From the NCBI GenBank assembly GCA_963995505.1, contig OZ023186.1:14453570-14517569 (forward strand): 64,000 nucleotides of DNA. Reading direction: 5' to 3'. Within the stretch, counting starts at the first letter, position 1. Every line of letters starts with the position of its first letter. This DNA comes from Hypericum androsaemum. Lineage: Eukaryota > Streptophyta > Magnoliopsida > Malpighiales > Hypericaceae. The notes beneath the pieces are model-generated. The model searched no databases, had not been told where the DNA came from, and saw nothing but the letters and a program-made list of their open reading frames with translations. Position numbers and translations under genes: made by a program. Shown one piece after another: positions 35,300-46,490 of this stretch.

Positions 35300-38200
35300 A
35301 CTTGTATGATCTCTTATGGTATAATTTTTATGAAGTAATAAAATTTAATCGGATTGTTGTAGTTAATTTTTATGGTTTTTAATTTGGGCCACAAGAAAAG
35401 GCCAAGAGCCATGAAGGGCACGTTAGTTGCTGCTAATTAGTGGTACGGCCAACAGACAAAGCACTTGTTTTGTTTGCTACTTCACTTGACTTGTGATGGA
35501 TTTTAATTTTTTTTCTTCTTGGTTGCCAGTGACCAAACCCAAAACTAGGCCTACCCAATATGAGTTTCTTGGTTGTCAGTGAACAAACTGTCTTTTGAAA
35601 ACGAAATTGGATATATAAAATAACATTTGTGGAAACACAAGTAGGGAACTGGTAAAAAAGATAATCTCAGTACCACATAAAATATCTAAAAAGCTCCGGA
35701 TGGTACATAGTTGGCCATATATTTAGAGAGGCACATCTCTTGTAGGAAAAAGCCAGCCTTTAGTTGTAGATGAGTGGTAGGAGTGGAGTGGGGAACCAGA
35801 AACATTCAATTGGAAAATGTCAAAGTAAGAGTTGGAGCCCCATATATATATTGTTATAATTTGTGAAGACTTCAAGGATTAATAGTTGTCAATTTTATAT
35901 ATTTTGGGTGGTGATCACACTATCCTTTCTTGCTTTTTAGGTGAATATGTGTAGAAATGGGGCCGAACCAGATTAAATTTTGTCTACGCCGTAGGAGATA
36001 ATTCAAGTCAGTAATATTTTATTTTTACAATTTTGAGTTAAATATAGAATTTCTAACTCTGATTAGATAAAATATTAAAAAGAATGAAATCGAAGAGGTT
36101 CATCGCACATTCCACTTATAACAAATAGTAGACCGTTAAACCAAACCATGTTAAGCCTATTATTATATGATCTTTTTAGTACCAAACTTAAGCCGATGAG
36201 CTACATCGACAAAATATGTAAATTGTTACCCATTTTGGATTCCTTGGTCGATGCTGCTTATCCAAGAAATTAGTCAGCAACCAAATTAATTAAACTAAAT
36301 ACTTTGATATATTAAAGGCTTGCATAAAACTTTATGTTATAATCAACACATGCTAGAGCCTAGCTAGTTGCACATTTCACATGTTGGAATATGGGTTTGC
36401 TTGCCCTAGTAGCAGTGTGAGCCTTCTAGGTGGTTGGACCAGGTTGTGAGCTACTAGAAGTGTACTAGTGGCTAACTGTTGAGGTTTCATTACTGGTACG
36501 GTGATGGGTTGGACAACCAAATTGGGAGTTGTAGCTAATTAAAACACAATTAAAGAGTAGTAGAGTTGAGTGGTGGAAAAATAATGGCCACAAAGAGTGG
36601 CCAACTTCAATTTTTTTATCATTGAAATCATCTGGCATCGACATAATTACTAGTCTGACTAATTTAAATTTTAAATTTCACATGACTTCAAATGGTGGTG
36701 AAACAATTTTGATTAAATCTTAACACATCTATATTTGTGAATCTCAAATTCGAGACATCTAATTCCATTGGTCGGCCAACCTTATCCACGACACTGACTT
36801 AATGCCAACTTCCTCGACCGATCTCATCAGTTAGGCTTTGGAGTTCGTTACACCACTCTTTCACTCCACTTGTGTGCCATCTCACACTAAGCTCGTGAAT
36901 TTTACATGTCATATCAGACATAAAAAGAGAAACCCAGCAAGCATCTTCCATGCTCGTCCTGACAACTTTCAATTTAATTATATTTGTTTGATTGGTACAT
37001 GCCCACATGAAAATTTCCCACATCGAAATAAATAGGTCAAGAATATTGTGCATTTTTTTAGTTGCTCTTTATTATTGGATGATATGTTTGTGGGTATAAC
37101 AAGTAATGGCTATCTATTTTAAATGTGAATGTTGTGAAATTCTATGTAAGTTGGAGCTGATAATGCTACACTACTCCAACACTTAGACCATCATCCAATC
37201 TGATTGTCAAATTGCAGTTAAATTTATCGATGGGACAGTGAAAAATCAAGCATTTATGTAGCTTAATCTTAATTTACTTACAAATTGTAAACTTGGCTTC
37301 ATACCAAGGAAGGGAGATCAGGTTGTCAATTGGGTCGCGATGAAGTTGTTGATGGGACTATGTGTGCCCAATTGAAAATAACATTCGCCCTCGGAACTTA
37401 GGTTCCTTTTGTGTAAATATTTCCCTACATAATTAATATATAACGACCTTGTTTTCTCAAAAACAACGAGGGAAGGAACCATGCGGTTTTTTAAGGGATA
37501 GGGTACAACCCCGAAATTCTAATACATTTAATTATCGAAAATTCGTGAATGATTTTATTGGTCGAATACGAAAATTGATTTGAGTAAATAGAAATTTTAT
37601 CTTGTACTCAGGGTCACTGAGTAAGTTGATAGTTACCTGCTCAAGTTATAATATATCTATCCACTTATAAAAAAACGAGGACATGTCTTCTCATACTCAA
37701 GTGAAAGGTATTTTATGATTTAGGATTTGACGGAAACATCCAAGCAAATCGATGAAAGATTGCTCGCCTAATGAAATAGATGTATTATTTAACTTCAAGT
37801 AAAATTGATTGATTATTAAAAAGTAAATTAAGTAGAACATCTACTGGCCGGTACGTTACACCTGATGAATGACATGATCGGCACCGCCCCATGTGTTAGT
37901 TTTGAGCAATGCAATGTGTTAAAATGCATATGAAGACCAACGTTTACTATTTAAAAAATGAAGACAAACATCTAGTAATTTAAATTAAATTAATTATCAA
38001 GCATAGATAAATTTATATCCATAATCAATTAAAATTAAAAAAAAAGCTAACGATAGAATTCCAACTTACATTAGTCGATTTATTGAGTAAACAAAATTCA
38101 TATAATTTCGACCACAAATGGTGGTTTTGCGAGTATCGATTGCAACATCTAATTATAATAAATAATATATTAATAGCAAATCTACATCATCAAGCTTTGC

Positions 38201-40292
38201 ACTGATCACCAAATAAAATGACAATTGATTTCTCATTAATTAGTCATATATAAGTGGATTAGTATATTTTCGTTGGCGTGATTTAATCTATCATATTTTA
38301 CGGTGCCAAGATTTTAATGAGCCTAGCGACTGTTACATAGTGAGAGAATTTTATACTCACTAAATAGATTGTAAATACTATTCGATTGATCAAATTTTAA
38401 TTATAAAAAACTATATCAGTGGATTAGTATTGACTAATGGTGTCTATCGTTTTCAGTGTGCATCGAATAACTATGTGCTTTATGAAAACTTCTTAAGATA
38501 ATTTTTCAGTCGGGTTAACTCAGCCCACATATTAGTTTTCTATTAAGGATTGAGACTTGAGAGTCCCAACTAATAGCACCGTGATATAACCAGAAACTTA
38601 GCTACCAATAATCACTTAAAAGGAAATTGATCTGGCTTCATGAATAATTATTGAGTTTGAATACAACATAATAATGTTAAATATTTATTAAAATTTTCTT
38701 TTCAACTTTCAAAAACTTTAACTCGCTCGAATGTGGATTAGTCGGTCAAGTGAGTATCCGGTACTAGTAACCTATTATTTTCTGGAAATGGTTTCTAGAA
38801 CTTGAATCAAATTAGTGTGTTTGAAACCAAAACTTGCGAGGAAATGGCAATCTGATTGAACTGGAAACAGGTCGGTTTCCTTAAAAAGTCAGGAAAATAA
38901 ATTATTTCAATTCCTCTTGCGGGTTGGTTCGAAATTGGATCCAGGAGGACAGGAAATTTAGAGTCAAAAAATCATATTTCTAACAATTAGTTCCTTGTGT
39001 GGTACACCGACGTGGACAATATCTGACGTGTTCATTTAGTAAACAACACATGTTCAACATAACCTTTTTCAACGAAAAAATAAATCAAAAAATTAAAATC
39101 TTAAGTAAGTCAACGTCATTTCGACATTTTTAGCTTATGCTTTTTTTTCTAAAATAAATTTCAATCAAAACGGCATATTTTTTATTTGAGTGGCTTAATA
39201 AACAACCACGTTAATAACTTAATATGCCATACAAACAACTAAGTTCCAGAATTACGGATTTTGTAGTAAATTAATGTTTTCCCGAAAACATTTCATAGCT
39301 AACAGAAAGATCTAGTTGTACACGTATTATATGATAGGCCAAAATGATAGTTCAAGATTGTAGAGACTAAATTATTCCATTAAGAAGTGGGGAAATATAA
39401 ATTTGAACAAGGTACATTAAATTAAATCAATTTTTAGGTAGAAATATATTAATTAGAATAGGCACAATATACTCCCACTGGATTACCAAACCCACCAGAC
39501 ATGCATCCACCGTCCCGAAACTACTGTTTATGTATTTTGACTTTCCATTATTTTTTTAAAGAGGGTTTCACTGAATAATTGACCTACTTGCCTAGTGTCT
39601 TAGGTTAATGGCAGACAAACAAGATGATTGTTTCAATTACGGTTTAATATTCGTTAACAAACATGCAATGCACTTCCCCGTTGTAACAATTAATTCTTTG
39701 GAATTGAATATTTTCAAACACTATATGTTCTTTTATTTATCTCGAAGTTAATGCATGTACTCATGCGTTCGTAAATTTTGCTTTATTTTTACGTTATTTT
39801 ACTTTGTTTCTCCTCCGGATTGTGTTGAAAGACAACTCCAATGTATTTTTTTATCGTGTCGGTAACAAAAAATTTAGGAGCCTTTTTACCACTTTCATGA
39901 AGAAGAAAAAAAACTAATTCAAGTTAATAGATCTCGCTAAATCTAAATTTATTCCTTATTTCATTGGGACAATCACTAATCAATTGATCGAAATTACGAG
40001 ACCAATGCACCAAAAATTAAGTTTTTCAACTATCGCGTGTTGATGGTGTATAAATTCGTACGGTTATGGTGCGTTATATCATTATTTAGGGGAATTAGAT
40101 GCCTACATGGTCTAGTTTTTCAAACAATGTAATGAGAGTTGTACATCCAAAGGATTGATACTTGAAGTCCACGTCAAGCAATTTTCTAGAGCCGCAATGT
40201 TATACCTCCAAACGCAATGGGAGGTGAAGAACAAGCATATCTATCGAGAAACTAGGTTGTGTGCGGATTGGATGGTAAATCATAAGCTTACA
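35300..40292. other. long gene-free intergenic region
   Basis: No exon, RNA gene or bounded element is supported over 5 kb. A copy of the dispersed SINE-like repeat of about 110 bp lies at about 38652-38760 (GAGTTTGAATAC... TTAAATATTTATTA ... GGATTAGTCGGTCAAGTGAG). The rest is AT-rich DNA that could hide old, unrecognisable repeats. Confidence 0.4.
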
Positions 40293-40297
40293 CTTCT

Positions 40298-40515
40298 TGT
40301 GATACCCCAATTCTAAAAAGCCTCGAGTGATTTGATTGGTATTATCCATATCAATATGACACACATCTTGAGAAAACTCCAAGGTTAAACGCATTTAGCT
40401 GGGAGTAGGATCACAATGGGTGACATCCTGAGATGCGTGCGAGTGAGGACAAAGTACGCTAGAAAAGATATGTGTTGGTCTGTGGAGACAGTCGGTCAGA
40501 TCATGGGGCGTTACA
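40298..40515 (+). repeat. Cassandra 5' LTR (218 bp)
   Basis: It matches LTR2 but lacks the CAAGGTGCACCTTCTTTT stretch and part of the 5S-like GACCTCTTGGGAAGTTTTCG block, so its internal pol III promoter is probably damaged. Confidence 0.88.
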
Positions 40516-40611
40516 TTTGGTATTAGAAAAAAAATAATTCTGGGATTGTTCTGTGTTCTGGATTGTTATGATTGGCGCGATGTGGACGTCGCGTATTTAA
40601 GGAGGAGTGAA

Positions 40612-40854
40612 TGTGATACCCCAATTCTGAAAAGTCTTAAGTGATTTGATTGGTACTATCCATATCAACAAGGTGCACCTTCTTTTCTGGCACACATCTT
40701 AAGAGAACTCCAAGGTTAAACGCAAACCGGGAGTAGGATCACAATGGGTGACCTCTTGGGAAGTTTTCGGGATGCGTGCAAGTAAGGACAAAACACGCTA
40801 AAAAATATATGTGTTGTTCTGTAGAGACAGTCGATCGAATCATGCAGCGTTACA
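40612..40854 (+). repeat. Cassandra 3' LTR (243 bp) with better-kept 5S-like region
   Basis: It contains the 5S-like A-box-to-C-box order: GAACTCC..GTTAAACGC, then GGGAGTAGGATCACAATGGG, then TGACCTCTTGGGAAG. It is more complete than LTR1. Confidence 0.9.
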
Positions 40855-40859
40855 CTTCT

Positions 40860-42600
40860 ATTACAATCATGTGCGGATTGGATTAGGCATTTGTTATTAA
40901 GGGTCATAAGTGACACATCTTTCCCAAGAGCAATTCTAATTTCTAAGTAAATTTTCAATAAAGTAACATAAGGGCTCTTCCTGCCCCTCCTTCTCGACAA
41001 AAAAAAATATTCACTACTCAATAGGCAATGTACAAATTAAAAATATTTAATTATACAGTCGTTTGTTGAGATTACAATATTATTAGTTACGAATGTGATA
41101 AGTTTTTTATACGTGTTAAAAATATATCAACCAATTACATTAAAGAACGGAATAAGAGTACCTAAATAAAAAATAATCACATGACTTCTATAAAGAAATC
41201 TATGTTGCGATCTCATGGACAAAATATGCAAGTTCATCAACATTGCAAAACTCAAATTAAGATTTTTTTTTTTACAAGTAGAATTTGTGTGGGCAAATAA
41301 TCACATCTTAAGGAGAGAAAACTCACATGGTTTCATCTAATTCCCGTAAAATTCGCCTAATTATATATAATTTAATTTATCCGATCACCCTAAGAACCGA
41401 AGCCAATAGCAACTTCCTTGATTACTTAGAGGTTTCCCTTTCCAAAAAATTAACAATTTTTCCACCGTGCTCCTACCCTCCATGATGGTTTTAGCCGCAA
41501 CGGATTTGTTGGCGGGTATTGCTTTGCTTGATGGTTTCCTCATAAATAAGATGTTGTCTAGTGGAATCAATTTTCCTTGTTCTTGAAATAAAACTCCATA
41601 AATAAATTATAATGTTTTTGGACGCTCCATGCATGCGTATGCATTAGAATGATGAGTGTTTTTGGGCAAGAGAGCCCATTTGAGCCTTTTTTTATTTGTT
41701 GACTTTGAGTTGGCGAGGCTGCTTTGTTAACAACAATTCGACGTCAAAAAAAAGAATTTTATTGTTTCATTTATTGTATTTAGTATAAAGTTGTGTATTA
41801 TACTATATTTTGGATCGATGTGCAATTTTGCTCTGTAGTTTCAAAAGTCAACGATAAATTGGGATCAATTGATTCAGATCAACGTTTTCATCGACTACAA
41901 AGATGAGCGTGCTACTTCATAGACCTAAGGATCTATTATCCCCAACTACGGGAATCCAATTATATTTTACTCAAAAAAATTTGGCCCATTCAACTAACGG
42001 ATAAGAGTATTTGTAGTAAACATAATCCCAAATCAGGGGATTGGGGGCCCGATTGGGTGCTCATAACGCGGGCCCTGTTGCGAGTCCGCCACGTGTCTTT
42101 TTTTTTGTCATTGGATTTTCGCCGTTGCTGTTGGGATTTTGCCGTGTGTCGTTGATGACATGTTTGTTGTAGGATTCAAATTCGCGTTCGAAAAGAAGAA
42201 GAGTGAGAATATCACCACTAGACCAAACACTCTTCTAAAGAAAGACGCGCAGACCACCTTAATAATATTAGTTGGCAGAATGTAGCCCAACATCACCCAT
42301 TCCAACCCGAGGGGATTGGAAGAAACACGTACCAGTTCTAAGCTTTATCCAAAGAGATAACAGCAGGATTGGACGTTGCTTCAGGATGCTTAAATATAAT
42401 AAATAATGTGGGACAGAACTGCTTTGTTCTAAGAACAACGACCTTTATCCACGTCTATCTCAAGTTGGTTTGTTGGCTAGGGAGAATGCATATACTGAAT
42501 TCAAGCCTTGTATTCGAAAATATCGTATCGAGTTCAAACTTTGTGAATAATACGGAATACAAGATTCAAAATCCGAGAATCTGACAGGTAAAGTACAACT
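40860..42600. other. intergenic DNA downstream of CSD2
   Basis: No gene is supported. The right end near 42600-42808 should include the CSD2 3' UTR. A possible SINE fragment is listed separately. Confidence 0.4.
42099..42240 (-). mobile_element. possible tRNA-derived SINE fragment
   Basis: On the minus strand TGGTCTAGTGGTGATATTC (A-box-like, tRNA 5' half) is followed by TTCGAACGCGAATTTGAATC (B-box-like) and, further on, an A-run (T-run at 42098-42106 on the plus strand). I found no TSD, so this is tentative. Confidence 0.3.
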
Positions 42601-42808
42601 TCTCAGGTTGACAAGAATAAAAGGGTGGTACCCAAACTTTATTCAACAGCTCAAACTACAAAAAGAAAACAGTGTGGTTGCAGCTCAATCTTGCTTCCTT
42701 CCTTCTTAGTCTACATTTTATGCGAGGTGGCTGCGAAAGAAGCTCCGGGCTCTATAAAGCAAGCAGCAAATGTTGCAGACCACGCTGGTTCCGGCGGACA
42801 GCCGATGC

Positions 42809-45800
42809 TTAGATTGGTGTCAATCCCACGACACCTGCATCAATATTGGAGCCCCAGAGATAAGCTTCTATGACTAGGTTTATACAAGGGACTTGCATAA
42901 ATTCGTGTTGCCCGGTGACGAGGCTAAATATTTCGGTTCGAAGGTACAGACATGTAAGTAAATAGTCACAGACATGTGAAGCTGTAACACATTCCAATGA
43001 GGTGTGATGAATATTGCAACATGCATGCTACAGAGCCGGCTAAGCGCAAGAAATTAATTGTTGATGCACTAATTCCCTGTTCTATGTCAACTAATTGTTA
43101 GTGCACTAATATGCATGCTAGAACCGGCTAGGCGCAAGAAACTAATTACCATTTACCAGCTAGAGGCTCAAACTAGCCAAGAAGGTTACTAGATGGTATT
43201 TCTTCCTCTCAGTTGATTTACTTTGATAGTGCCTAACATGATCTGAAACTTCAACATACTAACTATAGAAGTTTGGAACCTCCACAACATTGTTCACTGA
43301 ATCCAATTCCACGCCTAACCAAAGAAATATGCTTTCGGACACGACTTCATACTGTTTATCCATAGAGACACATATCCAGCAAATCCACACATTGGTTAGA
43401 CATGTCTACTCTTTGGTATAATCAAGTTTAACAGCACTAAGCAGACGGAAACTAAAGCTTGCATACAACCTGGGCACCCACTATTTAAGGAGCATCAGTT
43501 CTTATAGTATTGCAGAGAATGCATATGTGTGACATCCGTGGTTTACCGATGATTTTCTGATTTCATGAGCAAAAGGCCACCTAACATGGAGCCCCTCTTA
43601 ATTTTTATTTTATTTTTCTCAACAATAACGAAATTTTCCCAAAGACAAAGTTACTGGCTTACTGCATCTAGAAAAGACAAGTAGGACATCGCTTCGATTC
43701 CCAGATTGGTCAACTAGATTCTAAAAGTTGTATTTGCGGTCTGCTAAAAATGCAGTAAAAGACTTGTTTATAGTGATTTCCACCGGTGCACTAATCAAAC
43801 CTACTAACCAACAAGCAACTTTTCCAATTATCATTGTTGTAAAATTTTTTGATTTACCACTATAGAGAGGCTTGGCCACTAACAAATCTTTCAAAGCTGC
43901 CACTTTAGTCATTACTACTTTCTTTTCCAACAGCTTTTACGAATACGCTTTCATGTGATACGGTACCTTTTTTCGGGGGACTGCAGCAACTATCATTTAA
44001 GCAAATGAAGTGGTCAATTGGAAACCAAAAGGCAAGTAAACAGAAAGGGCAAGCAAACCCAAACATAAACACAGAAGGCATAGACACTTGGGCTCCACGA
44101 GTTTACTTTCATCGACGAACATAAAAATTAAAATGCTTACCACAGGCCAACCTTCCTCCTGCATTCCCAGTTGTCAGACTGAGTTCGTGCCCACCTGCAA
44201 ATACAAAGCGAACATTTGATATATGAAGACAGAAAGTGATGACAATCAGAGACTCACTTAAATTGGTCTCGTGGAAAATTCAGTCTTTAAAAAATGTAAG
44301 CCTCCATTGCATCAATCCATCTCCCTCCCAACAAGGCATATTCTCACTAGTTGCGAATAAATGGTACTAGATTAACTAGGTTATAGACTGGTGCAAGTAT
44401 AGAAGAAATGTTTTTCACTACAGATGTCCCAGCCTAGAAATCGAGCAAATAACAATGATGTGGCAAAAAAATGAAATCTGCATTGAACTTACCCTTTCCA
44501 AGGTCATCTTCAAGCTCGTGGACCACAAATGCTCTACCAACCACGGCGTTTGGACCACTCAATGGTATCTGAACATTTTCAACACAAAGGTCCCATTTCA
44601 GTGAAAAAGTCCAATCCAAATGGACTCAAGAAATCACATAAACTTATCGTCGCCAGGAAGCAACAAAGCAGAGGGGTAAAACATTTTGTAGGATATGAGA
44701 CTCAAGAAGTATATTATGTACCAAAAACGAGTTTCTTATTCTTGAAGATTACCTGGCTATCAACGATTGTCACTTCTGCCACCCCTGCATCAATCAAATT
44801 ACAACAAAAGCATTTTCAGTAGATGTGCAGAAAAGCACATATCAAACTTGGGGAACAAAGGAAGACATTATCACATTACCATCAGCATTAGCAACTATGT
44901 TTCCCAGGTCACCCGCATGTCGGACTTCATCTTCAGGAGCACCATGGGTCAAACCATTGGGGTTGAAATGGGGTCCTTCCAATTTCATTCATAGCCAGAG
45001 ATATTAAACACGTGTAAAATTGCATTATAAATGCTCTGATATCAATAGAAGAATAAGAGCTAAAAGTAAAATAATAAAAGAGAAGCAGCCTTCAGTTCGC
45101 ACCTGTAGAAATGCAGCCATTTGTTGTATCGCCATACTCGTGCTACACCAAGCACAGATTAACACAGGTCAATAAGTAACACAAAATATTTCTCTCTCTA
45201 TCAATAGATGCTACAATCAAAATACTCACAAGGTGAAACCCATGAAGCCCAGGAGTAAGACCAGTGATACGAACATTCACGGTTGTTGGCCCTATATAAT
45301 GCAGACCCAAGTCACCATCAAATTCCAACAATAGATAAGCAAGCAACAAAAGTCAACAACTTGCAGCATCAACACTCAATATGAAACTTCCCCAAGATTG
45401 AAACCCATTAGGCGCACAAATATTCAGACTTTCTTCACAGTAACAACAACTTCCAATTCCAATTCCAATTCCAATTCCTAACTAAAGATTAAAACTTTAA
45501 ATCCTGATAAACAGATAACTCGAAACCCAAATCCTATCCTCGATGCTAACTAATTCTCATCAACACTAACTTCAAATGGAAGCTAAATCTTCCACCCCAA
45601 AACCCATAAAAGCTAAACACAAAACGGCACAGACCCACAGACCAAAACCCATAAAATCCACCGTCCAAATTCCAATTAAACAAAACAAAATAGGAACAGA
45701 TAGGGGGAAAAATGAAGAGAGACCATCGTCTTCCTGGGTCAAAGTAGCGACCCCTTCAACGCTGGAGGTGCCCTTGAGAACAGCAACAGCCTTCTTGGTG

Positions 45801-45949
45801 GCGGCCACGACAGTGAGCGGCTTCCTCTGGAATTTGGTAGCAACAAAAAGGGAAAGTGGGCGGCTTTGGAGCCCATGTGAGACGCCTTGGAAAGACAGAG
45901 GCTTGGCCGCTAGGAGTGGCTGAGCCGCCGCAACTACCACTGCCACCAT
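42809..45949 (-). CDS. CSD2: Cu/Zn superoxide dismutase, chloroplastic (CSD2)
   Basis: Converts superoxide to oxygen and hydrogen peroxide in the plastid stroma. Eight coding exons, all with GT..AG introns and matching phases: 45724-45949, 45230-45291, 45103-45142, 44880-44975, 44753-44784, 44493-44568, 44141-44194, 42809-42834, giving 203 residues. Residues 1 to about 50 form a Ser/Ala/Lys-rich transit peptide; KKAVAVLKG starts the mature enzyme. Copper and zinc ligands are present: the His pair in GFHLHEYGD, His in GPHFNPNG, the two His and Asp in [14 protein letters not shown], and the last copper His in KGGHELSL. The disulfide cysteines (NGCIST, LACG) and the active-site Arg (GGRLACG) are also kept. 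The stop is TAA at 42809. The final intron (1306 bp) is long and isolates the last eight codons. A miR398 target lies in exon 4. Nothing suggests it is broken. Confidence 0.97.
44896..44917 (-). promoter_or_regulatory. miR398 target site in CSD2 exon 4
   Basis: The 22-nt minus-strand segment over the codons for HAGDLGNI contains the core GGGTGACCTGGGAAACA, complementary with a few mismatches to the miR398 sequence (whose reverse complement carries GGGTGACCTGAGAACACA). CSD2 transcripts of other plants carry a miR398 site at this coding position, cleaved when copper is plentiful. The site seen here is intact; its use in this plant is inferred. Confidence 0.88.
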
Positions 45950-46490
45950 TTCTTCAACAAGGTGATTGTGGGAGTTTTCCTATTTGGGTTTGGAGAAGGG
46001 GAGTTTAGTGGTAGAAGACAGTGATGATGATGTGGGGGTTGTGGTGTTTGGTTTGGTTGCGCTTGTTCCTAGATAAGGAGGGAAGGTCCTAGGACTTTCG
46101 ATACTCTTGTCCCATTAGTTATGTTTATGGCTTTTTTTTTGGAAGTAAATTTTTTTATTATAACAATTGCCGTGCGACTTAAATCATGAATCTCCTCAAA
46201 ATTTAAAATGCCTTATACGATTAAGTTAGGCTATATATTATTTAGTTTGTGTGTACGGTTTTGTTATGAATGTTAACATTTGTGTATTTTAAGATTTGAA
46301 CTCAATATTTCTAATATAATTAGAACATTTTTTTAGGGGTAAAAGGCATTTCATTCATTAATTGACAAACAGATCACAGCATCTAAAGGATACATATGCG
46401 AAGCTTTACCTGTCACACCTAGAGCTCTAAACGCACAATAGCACGAGAAGAGCACTACCCACACCTAGTCTCACCACTCACCGCCTGGCC

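Larger units (their letters stand above)
40298..40854 (+). mobile_element. Cassandra-type TRIM element with 5S rRNA-derived LTRs
   Basis: LTR1 40298-40515 and LTR2 40612-40854 start TGTGATACCCCAATTCT and end GCGTTACA. A perfect 5-bp TSD, CTTCT, is at 40293-40297 and 40855-40859. Between the LTRs is only about 96 bp: a primer-binding site TTGGTATTAG resembling the initiator tRNA-Met complement just after LTR1, and a polypurine tract AAGGAGGAGTGAA just before LTR2. In LTR2 the segment at about 40685-40780 is clearly 5S rRNA-like: GAACTCCAAGGTTAAACGC, GGGTGACCTCTTGGGAAG. TRIM size plus 5S sequence in the LTRs is the definition of Cassandra. It encodes no protein and depends on other elements. 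Confidence 0.93.

Noticed and set aside
36799..37053. 84-codon minus-strand frame with a neat start
   Set aside because: No domain, no splice context and no neighbour support.
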